From: Candidatus Lucifugimonas marina
GTDB lineage: Bacteria; Chloroflexota; Dehalococcoidia; Lucifugimonadales; Lucifugimonadaceae
Assembly: GCA_029593915.1 (NCBI GenBank)
Contig: CP046147.1
Coordinates: 620,001 to 684,000 of the forward strand
Direction: 5' to 3'
DNA: 64,000 nt
A model generated the notes under the pieces. The model searched no databases and was not told the DNA's origin. It was given only the letters and a program-made list of their open reading frames with translations. Positions 18,599 to 27,532 of this stretch are shown here, piece by piece; the stretch's first letter is position 1; each line of letters opens with the position of its first letter. The translations under genes were made by a program, and so were the position numbers.

Positions 18599-18748
18599 CT
18601 GGGATCGCCTAGCTTGAGTTGTAGGCTTGAGCGAAGGTTCGCGCGGACGAACCGAACTGAATATGAAATTTATAAATGATCTCGCAAGAACGATTGCGGG
18701 TAGGTAATTAGAAGTATCTTGCAAAAAGAAACTTTCAGGAGGATGCCG

Positions 18749-19918
18749 ATGCTCGGCATGGCAATTCCAAAGCGTTGGGTGATCTCTCTTGCTTTGGTGG
18801 GCTTGGTTTCCCTATTCATGGCCTCGTACTCTGCTGTTTGGGCAGGTCCGGCCTCAGCTACTACTGGTACGACTGGTGCGCCTACGGCTACACCGACTAC
18901 GGTTCCTGCTAACACGACGTTGTATTCGATTACCCAGTTCACCTTGTCCACACGGGTTGTCCCTCCGGGCTCTATCCAGGGGATGAATGTGCGGGCGTTC
19001 AACTCGGACGGTGATGACATTACGAATACAGCACCGGGTTTGACATACGCTTGGTCTATCACCAACGGCTGTGCAACACTCACGAACGCAACGAGTACAT
19101 CCGCTGGTTTTGACTTTGTCTCTGCTGCCTGTACCGGAGTTGTGACAGTGACTGTCAAACAGTTTGGTGCAAACCCGAAGTCAAAGACTATTAATATCAC
19201 TGTGAACGCACCAGAAGGTGCGCCACCCGTTGTTCCAATTGCCAACTCATCTACCCCTGCTAAGCTGCCCACTGGTGTAGATAGCAACCAGGTAACTGAG
19301 ATCAAGGCTGGAGATGGTGGATCACTATCGGTTGACGGTGGTGGTGGTAAGGCCATTTCTTTGAATGTTCCTGGTGGAAGTCTGGGTGATGGTGAAGCAG
19401 CTTCTGTTTCGATCAAGCCAATTTCCGCAGACTCGGTTCCAAGTGCTCCGCCAGCCGCTACTGAAGGTGCCTCTTCAGGCACATTCAAGTTCGGTAGCTC
19501 GGTTGTACAGATCACCTGGTACGACAAAGACGGTAATGCTGAGGACACCAAGAAGATCAGCAAGCCTGCTCAGGTTTGTATGACTTACACCCAGGAAGAT
19601 ATTGATAACGCCGATGGTGGTATCGATGGTCTTGGAATCTGGCGCCACAACGGCACAGAATGGGTCAAGTTGAACTCGACTGCTTACACCAACCCGAACC
19701 GAATCTGTGCAAACACAGCGAGCTTCTCGCCGTTTGCTCTTGGTTTGGACGTAGCTGCTCCTGGAGCTGCTGACACGGGTGCAACTGGTCTTCCTGCTAC
19801 GGGTGACTACTCACCGAACGCAATGACATTGATCATGGCTATGTTTGCTGGTTTCGCCCTGGTTGGTACTGGAGTGTTCACAGCACGCCGAGCTCGCCGA
19901 GTTCGTGAAGAGTCTTAG
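18749..19918 (+). CDS. Secreted surface protein with LPATG-type C-terminal anchor signal
   Basis: The ATG at 18749 lies six bases after AGGAGG (18737-18742). The 389-residue protein starts with a Sec signal peptide (IPKRWVISLALVGLVSLFMA, cleavage after the WAGPASA region). A Thr-rich segment, an Ig-like region (about 40-155) and a beta-rich domain (about 190-340) follow, with four cysteines spread across them. The C terminus has LPATG, then a hydrophobic segment (MTLIMAMFAGFALVGTGVF) and a basic tail (RRARRVREES), the order of a sortase sorting signal. Alternatively the hydrophobic tail is a plain membrane anchor. No sortase gene is in the window. The gene is single and has its own terminator. 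Confidence 0.8.
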   Translation: MLGMAIPKRWVISLALVGLVSLFMASYSAVWAGPASATTGTTGAPTATPTTVPANTTLYSITQFTLSTRVVPPGSIQGMNVRAFNSDGDDITNTAPGLTYAWSITNGCATLTNATSTSAGFDFVSAACTGVVTVTVKQFGANPKSKTINITVNAPEGAPPVVPIANSSTPAKLPTGVDSNQVTEIKAGDGGSLSVDGGGGKAISLNVPGGSLGDGEAASVSIKPISADSVPSAPPAATEGASSGTFKFGSSVVQITWYDKDGNAEDTKKISKPAQVCMTYTQEDIDNADGGIDGLGIWRHNGTEWVKLNSTAYTNPNRICANTASFSPFALGLDVAAPGAADTGATGLPATGDYSPNAMTLIMAMFAGFALVGTGVFTARRARRVREES

Positions 19919-19952
19919 TCTTAATTTCTGGGATTCGTTAGTACGTAATTAG

Positions 19953-19984
19953 AAAAGCCCCGGGTTTAGAGCCCGGGGCTTTTT
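19953..19984 (+). terminator. Rho-independent terminator
   Basis: The perfect stem agccccggg / cccggggct is followed by a T run, 35 bases after the surface-protein stop. Confidence 0.94.
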
Positions 19985-20004
19985 GTTTGGGTGTTTAAGG
20001 TCCG

Positions 20005-20353
20005 GGCGTCGTCGAACGATTTGGGACCTCGTCACAATCTACCCACCCTCTAACTCCCTCCCGAAGGAGGGAGGACTTGTTGGTTGTGAATGGGCGTTAT
20101 GAGTCTGGTTTGGCTTTCGTCGCGCTCGTTACTTGGTGATTCGGCTCCGCGTCGCAAGCTCGTTTTATGCTCCGGGCGTCACTGTCGTGACTTGGTCGCG
20201 AGCTGCAATCTCCCCCTCTAACTCCCCCGTGACGGGGGAGGATTTGTTGTTGGCTGTTCGACGTTTTGGGCCTGGTTGGTGGTATGTAGTTGTGACCGGG
20301 TCGGGAGAATGTGTTGTTGGGGCGATAGATCCTGGAAATGAATTCAGGATGAC
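20005..20353 (+). repeat. Family A repeats followed by one family B repeat
   Basis: Family A units fill about 20005-20075 and 20115-20244 (ending ctcccccgtgacgggggag). A family B copy, gatcctggaaatgaattcag followed by gatgac, is at 20328-20353. The rest of the 550-base gap before the next gene holds no gene. Confidence 0.72.
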
Positions 20354-20472
20354 TGGATCGGAATTAGGTTTGTGATTTTGATTGTTCAGTTGGTGTTGCT
20401 CGGGGTTGTTGGTTCAAAATGGGTTGGTAATCTGATGTACTTCGTAGATTGAAGTTTTCGTGATGTGTAAGG

Positions 20473-22098
20473 GTGTTCGAATTCGTGGTTACGAGTTTGT
20501 TCGGTAAAGATTCATTTGTTCAGGATCGTCGGCACGTTTTGGTGCTTGTCGGTTTGTTCGTGTTGTCGTTCGCTCTTTATGCGTCGACGATGTCACGCGG
20601 CATCACGTGGCTGAATACTGGTCCTGACGGTGGAGACTTTATTAGCGCCGCCAGGGCGTGGGGAGTGCCGCATCCGACTGGTTATCCGACCTACACAATG
20701 TTGCTTCGTGTTTTTGGTGATGTTGTGGCGATTGGCGATCATGCGTTCAGGGCGAATCTATTCTCCGCAGTGATGGGGGCGTTGGCTGTTCCGTTTGTGT
20801 ACGTAGCGGCGTTGCGGGTACTCAGGCGGCTTCCTGGCTCTGAGGTGGGCGACAGTCGCTCTGTGACTGCAGCAGCGTTGGTGGCGGCGCTTGCATTTGG
20901 GACATCGAGATTGTTTTGGTCGCAGGCAACGGTGACCGAGGTTTACACGCTGAACACGCTGTTTGCCTCATCGTTGCTTGTTTTGACGCTGGGCGTGGTT
21001 CGTGATGTGGAAATGGGGCGTTCGTCGATTCGTAATCGGGTGTTGTTGGCGGTGCTGTTGGGTGTTGGGCTTGGGAATCACACGACTCTGGGCTTGGTTG
21101 GTGCGCCGTTTGGGGTTTGGGTGACGTGGCTAGTGTGGGGCAAGTTCGGTTGGCGAGGTGTGTTTGATTGGCGTCCGATAGTAGGATTGCTGGCTGGGCT
21201 TTCGGTTTACATCTATGTTCCGATTGCTGCTTCAGCGGCTCCGATTGTTAGCTGGGGTTCGCCAGATTCATTCGAGGGTTTCCGGTGGATGATTTCGGGA
21301 ACCATTTATCGGCCGTATGCGTTTGGGCTTTCGAACGACTTGATATCGGGTCGTATAGCGACGATTGCGGAGTTGCTGTTCACACAGTTCACGATTGTCG
21401 GAACGGTGATTGGGATTGCGGGACTGACGACGATTTGGTCGTATAGCCGCGAGTTTGTAATTGCCTCGGTTACATCGGTACTAGTTGTGACTGTTTATGC
21501 GGTTGCTTACGACACTGTGGACAGCTTTATTTATCTGATTCTTGTGTTCATGATGTTCTCGCTTTGGCTTGCTGTTGGCATGGCTGTGTTGGGGCAGGGT
21601 GTTAGGCGTTTTGCGGGTCGGACGGTTCGGCTGAGTTCGTTCCAACGACAGCTTTATGTTGGTGTGTTCGCTGTGGTGGTATTGATCGTGCCTGTGTGGT
21701 CGGTTGCATCGGGCTGGGATGAGTTGAATTTGGCTGATGAAGATGGGCCTGCACAATTCGCAGAATCGACGATTGCGAAGGCTGCTGGAGGAGTTGTTTT
21801 TGCTGAGGAGCCAGAGTTATTTGCTTTGGTTTACCAGGCTCAAGTTGCCGATCCTGAACTGGATGTGATGATTGTGGGTCCGTTCATGCTGGGGCATGAC
21901 TGGTACTGGGATCAGTTGGTGCAGTACTACGGTGATCGTATGCCGACAGAACGACCTGCTCTCTATGAGGATCGGATGGCATGGATCGTCGATTACAACC
22001 ATGGAATTGTGCCGATCTATTCAACTCATGACGATCGTGATCACCACGATATTTTCAATTTGGTGACTGACGGCGATCTGTTCAGGTTCGAGTATTAG
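20473..22098 (+). CDS. DUF2723 polytopic membrane protein (glycosyltransferase-like)
   Basis: This 541-residue membrane protein has about ten hydrophobic helices and the DUF2723 signature near the N terminus: ITWLNTGPDGGDFISAAR followed by WGVPHPTGYPTY. Members resemble GT-C fold protein O-mannosyltransferases, with the Asp-Gly-Gly-Asp region in the first extracytoplasmic loop. The family role in lipid-linked sugar transfer is inferred, not established here. The GTG start at 20473 follows GTAAGG. It is 14 bases upstream of cofE, so the two may be cotranscribed without an obvious functional link. Confidence 0.82.
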   Translation: MFEFVVTSLFGKDSFVQDRRHVLVLVGLFVLSFALYASTMSRGITWLNTGPDGGDFISAARAWGVPHPTGYPTYTMLLRVFGDVVAIGDHAFRANLFSAVMGALAVPFVYVAALRVLRRLPGSEVGDSRSVTAAALVAALAFGTSRLFWSQATVTEVYTLNTLFASSLLVLTLGVVRDVEMGRSSIRNRVLLAVLLGVGLGNHTTLGLVGAPFGVWVTWLVWGKFGWRGVFDWRPIVGLLAGLSVYIYVPIAASAAPIVSWGSPDSFEGFRWMISGTIYRPYAFGLSNDLISGRIATIAELLFTQFTIVGTVIGIAGLTTIWSYSREFVIASVTSVLVVTVYAVAYDTVDSFIYLILVFMMFSLWLAVGMAVLGQGVRRFAGRTVRLSSFQRQLYVGVFAVVVLIVPVWSVASGWDELNLADEDGPAQFAESTIAKAAGGVVFAEEPELFALVYQAQVADPELDVMIVGPFMLGHDWYWDQLVQYYGDRMPTERPALYEDRMAWIVDYNHGIVPIYSTHDDRDHHDIFNLVTDGDLFRFEY

Positions 22099-22112
22099 GC
22101 AGGGGGCTCTTG

Positions 22113-22874
22113 ATGGCGGTTGTTCCGCAGGTTAGTGCGATTCCTGTTGTTGGGTTGGCTGAGTTTGTTGCCGGTGATGATGTTGGGTCGATGATTGTTG
22201 AGCGGTGTGAGTCGAATGGGACTGCGCTTGCTGATGGTGACTTGATCGTGGTGGCTCAGAAGATTGTTTCTAAGGCTGAGGGGGCGGTTGCTGTGATTGC
22301 CGATCAGCAGCCGAGTGATGAGGCTTTGGAGCTAGCTGAGACTTTGGGCAAGGATGCGCGATTGGTTCAGATTGTGTTGGATCAGTCGGCTCGTGTTGTT
22401 CGTGCTGTTCCGGGTGTGTTGATTGTGGAGACTGTGCACGGGTTTATTTGTGCGAATGCGGGTGTTGATCAGTCGAACATCGAGGGCGATGGGTTGGTGA
22501 CGACTTTGCCTGAGGATTCGTTTAAGTCGGCGGCTGCGATTCGTTCGACGATTGTGGAGCGTACTGGTTGCGATGTGGGGGTGTTGGTTTCGGATACGTT
22601 TAATCGACCCTGGCGTGAGGGTTCGATTAACGTTGCGATTGGTGTTGCGGGGTTGGATCCGCTGCGAGATTTACGTGGGACGATCGATGATTTTGATCGT
22701 GAGATGACGACGAGTACGGTTTCGCTTGCTGACGAGGTGGCTTCGACTGCTCAGTTGGTGATGGGCGAGAGCGGCCGGGTTCCTGTTGCGATAGTACGTG
22801 GTGTTGAGTGGGAGCGCGGGGAGTTCCCGGCGGATCGATTGTTGAGACCGGCGGAGCGCGATTTGTTTAGGTAG
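22113..22874 (+). CDS. cofE: Coenzyme F420:L-glutamate ligase
   Basis: CofE adds glutamate residues to F420-0 in a GTP-dependent reaction, completing the deazaflavin cofactor. The 253-residue protein has the family motifs DGDLIVVAQKIVSKAEG near the N terminus, LVSDTFNRPWREGSINVAIG and LADEVASTAQLVMGE. It is the stand-alone ligase, without the FbiB flavin-reductase extension. ATG at 22113 is chosen because AGGGGG lies six bases upstream; a TTG directly before it is less likely. It implies F420-dependent redox enzymes in this organism. Confidence 0.93.
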   Translation: MAVVPQVSAIPVVGLAEFVAGDDVGSMIVERCESNGTALADGDLIVVAQKIVSKAEGAVAVIADQQPSDEALELAETLGKDARLVQIVLDQSARVVRAVPGVLIVETVHGFICANAGVDQSNIEGDGLVTTLPEDSFKSAAAIRSTIVERTGCDVGVLVSDTFNRPWREGSINVAIGVAGLDPLRDLRGTIDDFDREMTTSTVSLADEVASTAQLVMGESGRVPVAIVRGVEWERGEFPADRLLRPAERDLFR

Positions 22875-22877
22875 AGG

Positions 22878-23399
22878 GCGTGGGCGTTGGCGTTAGTCGC
22901 ACTCGTCGTCGGACGACTCGGCTCCGCGTCGCAGTCTACCCAACCCCTAACCCCTTCCCGAAGGAGGGGGGACTGATGGATCAGGTCGTGTGAACTAAGA
23001 TCTCGCTGCGACGCTCGTTTTAAGCTCCGAGCGTCACTCTCGTGACTTGGTCGCCGCTGCAATCTCCCCCTCTAACTCCCCCGTGACGGGGGAGGACCTG
23101 TTGGGAAGGGCTGGCGGATTGTTGGTGTAGTGGGAGATTACGCGGGTATGCGTAAACCACTGGCATCAGTTTGTCACTGCTGCAAACTTCGTTGTTTGCG
23201 CCCGCTGTCGGACGACTCGGCTTTCGCTGCAGGCTCGTTTTAAGCTCCGGGGGGCATTTCGTGACTTGGTCGCCAGCGCCAGTTGCAAACTCGCCCTCTA
23301 GCTCCCCCGTGACGGGGGGAGGACTGGTTGTTGGCAGTCGTGAGGGGTGAGCAGAAACTTCGTAGTGCTTCGATATCCTGGATCGAGTTCGGGATGACG
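22878..23399 (+). repeat. Large block of family A repeats with a terminal family B copy
   Basis: At least three family A units are seen (about 22890-22976, 23005-23095 and 23205-23325), each with a gtcgtcggacgac or gtcactctcgtgac hairpin and a C-rich/G-rich hairpin. A family B copy follows at 23373-23399. This accounts for most of a 540-base gap with no gene. Confidence 0.75.
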
Positions 23400-23414
23400 T
23401 GATGGATGCGCTGG

Positions 23415-23693
23415 TTATTTTTTGTCGGCGGGTGGTTTTGCGTCTTTTGCTGCCGCTGCACCTTTTGCACCGCCTTTAGGAGCAGGCGACTTGTTGCCGT
23501 ACCAGGACGAGTATTCGAACGAGTTGCGGAATTCTTTTTCTTCTCCGCATTCTTTGCAACGACCTTGACTAACAGCACCGTTGGGTGGGTCGATTACCCA
23601 GTGGTGGGTGCACCCGCCGTCGGCGACGCTGGCTGTTGTCTCTTCGGCTGCTGCGGCTGCTGCCTTCTTCTTCGGAGATGACGCTGGACTCAT
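23415..23693 (-). CDS. Small putative zinc-binding protein
   Basis: The likely start ATG at 23693 gives 92 residues. Lys/Ala-rich low-complexity segments flank a compact centre with C28, H30, H31 and CKEC (46-49), followed by an aromatic segment (FRNSFEYSSWYG). The Cys/His spacing suggests one structural zinc site. The basic, alanine-rich tails could contact nucleic acid. The frame extends upstream to 23771, but the N-terminal part looks uncoded. The family has no known function that I recognise. Confidence 0.65.
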   Translation of the reverse strand: MSPASSPKKKAAAAAAEETTASVADGGCTHHWVIDPPNGAVSQGRCKECGEEKEFRNSFEYSSWYGNKSPAPKGGAKGAAAAKDAKPPADKK

Positions 23694-23927
23694 ATATGTG
23701 CTGGCTCCAAGTGGTCGGTATTCATATGGATGACAAGATGTCGATCCGCTCGTATAAACCGACTTCCTCACAATTTTAACTCAACTTTGCGATTCATGCG
23801 GAATTACTTGGGAGTTAGCCTGAATGTACGTTAAAAAGCTTTTTTTCTATAATGGATGAATAGTCGCGCGCCCAAACGGTCAGATTGACTTCTTGCAGAG
23901 GCGGTGATTTATCGTGGGCATATTTAA

Positions 23928-24581
23928 ATGTCGGTGTCACGGGACAATATTCTGACGATTATTCGTCAGAACAATGGCGTGAATGTGGATGAGCTTGCGA
24001 AACAGATGCAGTTAGCACCGGCTACGGTTCGACGGCATTTGGATATTCTTGAGCGTGATGGGTTGGTAGATCACTCGGAGGTTCGGAAGCCTACAGGGCG
24101 ACCTCAGTATTCCTTCCATCTGACGGAAAAAGGGCACGATTCGGTTCCCAAGGATTACAGTCGTTTGCTGAACGAACTGGTTTCCGAAATTAAGAACATT
24201 CCTGCAGCAGAAATCACTAGCCAATCAGGTGATGAGGTTCTTCGTAGTTCGCTTTCACGTATCGGTGAGAGACGAGCTGCTGAATATTTGCAGGGTCGGC
24301 GTCCTGTCGAGGCTGTGACGGCCGCTTTCGAGGATGGCGGTTACGATCCGATAGTTGAAACCAATAACGATGGTTTGAAGATTCGGGTGACGAACTGTCC
24401 GTATCGTCGCGCTTCGATCGATGATGACATTATCTGCACTGTTGATCGTTCGATGGTGAACAGTTTGCTTGGCAGTGAAGTCGAGCACAGTGTTGAGATG
24501 TCGCCTGAAGCGAACGAGTGTGTTTACATGCTCGGCGCGAAACACTTGGTTCAGATTGACAGCCAAGTACTGAGCAGCTAG
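23928..24581 (+). CDS. Winged-helix transcriptional regulator (SufR/DeoR-like)
   Basis: This 217-residue regulator has an N-terminal winged helix (ILTIIRQNNGVNVDELAKQM, then LAPATVRRHLDILERDGLV with wing GRPQYSFHLT). The C-terminal domain holds a CPY motif, a second cysteine 12 residues later and a third in NECVYML. SufR-type Fe-S sensors have four cysteines with the first two spaced Cx12C. One ligand seems missing here, so Fe-S sensing is possible but uncertain. It sits directly upstream of the cobalamin riboswitch and B12-type transporter, but a regulatory link is unproven. Confidence 0.85.
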   Translation: MSVSRDNILTIIRQNNGVNVDELAKQMQLAPATVRRHLDILERDGLVDHSEVRKPTGRPQYSFHLTEKGHDSVPKDYSRLLNELVSEIKNIPAAEITSQSGDEVLRSSLSRIGERRAAEYLQGRRPVEAVTAAFEDGGYDPIVETNNDGLKIRVTNCPYRRASIDDDIICTVDRSMVNSLLGSEVEHSVEMSPEANECVYMLGAKHLVQIDSQVLSS

Positions 24582-24604
24582 CCTCAGTGAATTAATTAAA
24601 TATG

Positions 24605-24815
24605 TGTGGTTCCTCGGTGTCTGAGATTTCTTTTGAAGTCTGAGACCGAAAGGGAAAGCGGTGAGAATCCGCTGCGGTAGCGCCACTGTAACCGGGAAGA
24701 CGATTCACATAGAGCCACTGTCGATAAGACGGGAAGGCGTGAGTTAGTCGCTGAATCAGTTTTTTTTTTCTGATCAATGTTCCGGGAGCCAGGAGACCTG
24801 CCGGGGAACATTCGA
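24605..24815 (+). ncRNA. Cobalamin (B12) riboswitch
   Basis: The conserved elements appear in order: gggaaagcggtgagaatccgc, the core gcgccactgtaaccggg, and the B12 box agccaggagacctgcc near 24787. The RNA binds adenosylcobalamin and shuts off the downstream importer. The downstream expression platform is annotated separately. Confidence 0.93.
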
Positions 24816-24903
24816 GTGACTGCTCCCCGCCTAGGGTGTGGCCTCATGGTGACGAACCAGCCGTTGGCTTTGCCTTAGATCTGGAAAACGAATCACCTGA
24901 TGG

Positions 24904-24933
24904 ACCCTTGACGATGCAGTTGAGGGTTTTTTT
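24904..24933 (+). terminator. Riboswitch expression platform: terminator overlapping the ribosome binding site
   Basis: The stem accctt / gagggt (24904-24909 with 24922-24927) is followed by seven T residues. The 3' arm GAGGG is also the best Shine-Dalgarno candidate for the permease gene. The element could therefore stop transcription and hide the ribosome site when B12 is bound. Confidence 0.7.
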
Positions 24934-24934
24934 A

Positions 24935-26014
24935 TTGGCGTCGGAAATGTCGCTACATAACGGGTCGGAACGGGTTTCGACTGGCTCAGGTGTGCTGAGA
25001 CGGTTGTTGCTCGGTGGACTGATTCTCAGTGGTTTGACTCTGCTGACGGCGATTGTTGCCGCTTCGGTCGGCCCGTTTACCGTGCCGTTCACACATACGG
25101 CTACGACTCTGCTCGATTTGATCGGGATTGGTGAGTCGACCGCCAAGCCTACCGAGCAGGCGATTATTCAGAGCATTCGGCTGCCGCGTATTTTTCTTGC
25201 GTTCATTGTCGGGGCGGCTTTGGGCATTTCTGGCGGAATTATGCAGGGACTGTTCCGCAATTCGATGGCTGATCCAGGGATTATCGGCGTTTCGAGTGGT
25301 GGTGCGACTGGGGCGGTTGTGGCGATCGCTTCGGGTGCTGCAACGGTTTCGACCTTCTTCTTACCGGTGTTCGCTTTCATTGGTTCGGCAGCGGCGATGG
25401 CTGTGGTGTTTTTGATCGCTTCGGTGGGCGGTCGATTTTCGATGGCTACTCTGCTGCTGGGCGGTATTGCGGTTAGTTCGTTTCTTGGGGCAATTACGAC
25501 TGCAACGATTATTTTGACCGATGACCTGAACGTTCAGCGGCAGATCATTTTTTGGATCGCCGGCGGGTTTGATACGGCTCGTTGGGAATCGGTTCAGATC
25601 GCAGCCCCAATCATTGTTGTCGGGGCGCTGATTACGATTTTTGTCGCACGAGATTTGAACTTGCTGCTAGTGAGTGAGGATGAGGCGAGGTCGTTGGGCG
25701 TGAGAGTGGCTCTTGTGCGTAACACGTTGCTGATTTCGGCTTCGTTGATTACGGGTGCTGCGGTGGCGTTTTCAGGAATTATCGCTTTCGTTGGGTTGGT
25801 GGTTCCGCACGTGGTGAGGTTGATTGCTGGTGCGGATCATCGGGTTTTGTTGCCGTTGAGTGCACTGGGTGGTGGGTTGTTTTTACTTGTTGCCGATACG
25901 GCGGCTCGGATTGTTCTTTCACCCGCTGAATTACGTGTTGGTGTGTTGACGGCGATGATCGGTGCGCCGTTCTTTATTTTCTTGCTGCTGAGATCGAAGG
26001 CGAGGCTTTTGTAG
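24935..26014 (+). CDS. B12/siderophore-type ABC transporter permease (BtuC/FecCD family)
   Basis: This is the membrane subunit of a type II ABC importer. It has about nine to ten transmembrane helices and the family motifs RLPRIFLAFIVGAALGISGG, MQGLFRNSMADPGIIGVSSG and FVGLVVPHVVRLIAGADHR. The coupling-helix region faces the ATPase. TTG at 24935 is placed seven bases after GAGGG; ATG at 24947 is an alternative. The longer open frame upstream crosses the terminator and is rejected. The riboswitch upstream strongly indicates that cobalamin or a corrinoid is the substrate. Confidence 0.9.
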   Translation: MASEMSLHNGSERVSTGSGVLRRLLLGGLILSGLTLLTAIVAASVGPFTVPFTHTATTLLDLIGIGESTAKPTEQAIIQSIRLPRIFLAFIVGAALGISGGIMQGLFRNSMADPGIIGVSSGGATGAVVAIASGAATVSTFFLPVFAFIGSAAAMAVVFLIASVGGRFSMATLLLGGIAVSSFLGAITTATIILTDDLNVQRQIIFWIAGGFDTARWESVQIAAPIIVVGALITIFVARDLNLLLVSEDEARSLGVRVALVRNTLLISASLITGAAVAFSGIIAFVGLVVPHVVRLIAGADHRVLLPLSALGGGLFLLVADTAARIVLSPAELRVGVLTAMIGAPFFIFLLLRSKARLL

Positions 26015-26047
26015 CGATGGCCTGAGTTGAAATTAGTTGGCTTATGT

Positions 26048-26075
26048 GTCGTTCTTCGGGGGCCTCAGGATGACA
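26048..26075 (+). repeat. Family B repeat
   Basis: A gtcgttcttcgggggcctca core ending ggatgaca lies in the gap between the permease and binding-protein genes. Confidence 0.65.
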
Positions 26076-26132
26076 CTGACAGGGATGAGACGGCTCATAG
26101 ATTGAGTGTGAAGTTTTTTTGAAAGGGTTGAG

Positions 26133-27359
26133 ATGATTCGTTGGATGATGGGTGTGCGTGGTGTGGTTGTGTTAATGGTCGCTTTGGTGGCTATGTTTGT
26201 TGTGGCGTGTGGTGGTGACGATGAGGTTGCAACGAGTGTTCCTGTTGAGCCGACTGCGACGGTCCAGGTTGCTGCTGAGCCTGAGGCTACGGCTGTGCCG
26301 GCGACTGAAGTTCCAGCCGACGTTGAACCTGTTTCGACGGTTGCGGTTGTTCCGACCGAGAAGCCCGTGGCGACAGTTGCTCCTGTGGCGACGAAGGCAC
26401 CGGTGGCGACTGTCGAGCCTGTTGAGGCGTTCGATGAGTCTAGGTTTTCTGATGTTGAAGGAATTGTTGATCCGACGAATTTTGGTTGGCCGAGAAGTAT
26501 TGAGACTTCTGAGGGTGTGATTACTTTGGATGCGCCGCCGACTCGAATTCATTCGCTTTCATTAGGGCACTCTGAGATTCTTGCTGCGCTGGTCGATTTT
26601 GATCGTCTGACGGCTGTCTACAGCTTTTTCGTCGATGAAGAGCAGTCGAACATTGCGAAACTTTCTGCTAGCGCAACGATGATTGGGTTTGATCCCGAGG
26701 AGGTTGTGGCACTGGAGCCGGAAGTGATTGTGGCCTCGCGGTTTACAAATGCCGATACTGTTGCGCTGATGAAGGGCGCCGGTATTCCGGTGGCTCGAAC
26801 TAGTCTCGAGAATTCGGCGCTTGGTAATGTGCCGAACATTTTGCTGATGGGTTACATGATTGGTGCAGAGGCTGAGGCTATTGCTCTGGCTGATGAGCTC
26901 GAGGCTCGGATGCAGTTTATTTCCGATGTTTTGGCTTCAGATGAGAGTCCTCGGGTTCTTTCGGTTTCGAAGTGGACTTCGGCATTTGCTGCGGGTTCAG
27001 GTACGACCGAGGGTGGGATCATCGAACAGGCTGGCGGTATTAACGCTGCTGCCGACTCCGGTATCGAGGGTCATCAACAAGTGAGTATTGAGTCGATTGC
27101 CGCGGTAAATCCAGATGTGATTATCGTGCCTCAGCCACTGGATGGTGCGAATGCGTTCATTGAGGAATTGACTTCGAGTCCCGCGTTGGCGCAGGTTCCG
27201 GCTGTGAAGAACGGCGAGATTTACTACGTTCCGCCGAGGTATCACACGACGCTTTCACACTGGAACGTGCGCGGTATTGAGCGGTTGGCGAGTTTGCTGT
27301 TTCCTTCGCACTTCTCAGGTGTGACGTTCGAGGATTTTGAACATTGGAGTGAGAAGTAG
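26133..27359 (+). CDS. Corrinoid-type ABC transporter substrate-binding lipoprotein (BtuF-like)
   Basis: The signal peptide ends in a lipobox (MFVVAC, Cys26), so the mature protein is lipid-anchored outside the membrane. A long Pro/Val/Thr/Ala linker (about 33-105) leads to a class III periplasmic-binding fold: PTRIHSLSLGHSEILAAL, EEVVALEPEVIVASRF, VLSVSKW, and VNPDVIIVPQP near the end. Proteins of this fold bind B12, haem or ferric siderophores. The riboswitch upstream of the adjacent permease argues for corrinoid. ATG start at 26133 follows GGGTTGAG. Confidence 0.9.
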   Translation: MIRWMMGVRGVVVLMVALVAMFVVACGGDDEVATSVPVEPTATVQVAAEPEATAVPATEVPADVEPVSTVAVVPTEKPVATVAPVATKAPVATVEPVEAFDESRFSDVEGIVDPTNFGWPRSIETSEGVITLDAPPTRIHSLSLGHSEILAALVDFDRLTAVYSFFVDEEQSNIAKLSASATMIGFDPEEVVALEPEVIVASRFTNADTVALMKGAGIPVARTSLENSALGNVPNILLMGYMIGAEAEAIALADELEARMQFISDVLASDESPRVLSVSKWTSAFAAGSGTTEGGIIEQAGGINAAADSGIEGHQQVSIESIAAVNPDVIIVPQPLDGANAFIEELTSSPALAQVPAVKNGEIYYVPPRYHTTLSHWNVRGIERLASLLFPSHFSGVTFEDFEHWSEK

Positions 27360-27380
27360 CTATTGGCTGGGGGTGGGCGA

Positions 27381-27508
27381 TGGGCTCGCCCTCTAGCTTC
27401 CTCCCTTCGCGGGAGGGAGGATTGGATTGTTACGCGAGAGTGTTTGGAAAGGACGGCAGAAGGTGATTTTGTCTGACTGTCGTCCTTCGAGAGCCTCAGG
27501 ATGACATT
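27381..27508 (+). repeat. Short family A and family B repeats
   Basis: cctcccttcgcgggagggagg at 27400-27421 is a short family A hairpin. tcgtccttcgagagcctcag followed by gatgac at 27480-27506 is a family B copy. Confidence 0.65.
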
Positions 27509-27532
27509 TATGGATTTGGCTCAGGGTAAAAG

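Noticed and set aside
24836..24934. Longer start for the B12-type permease
   Set aside because: The extension crosses the riboswitch terminator and encodes no family-like sequence.
26172..26552. Arg/Asn-rich minus-strand ORF opposite the binding-protein linker
   Set aside because: It is an antisense shadow of the low-complexity Pro/Val/Thr linker.
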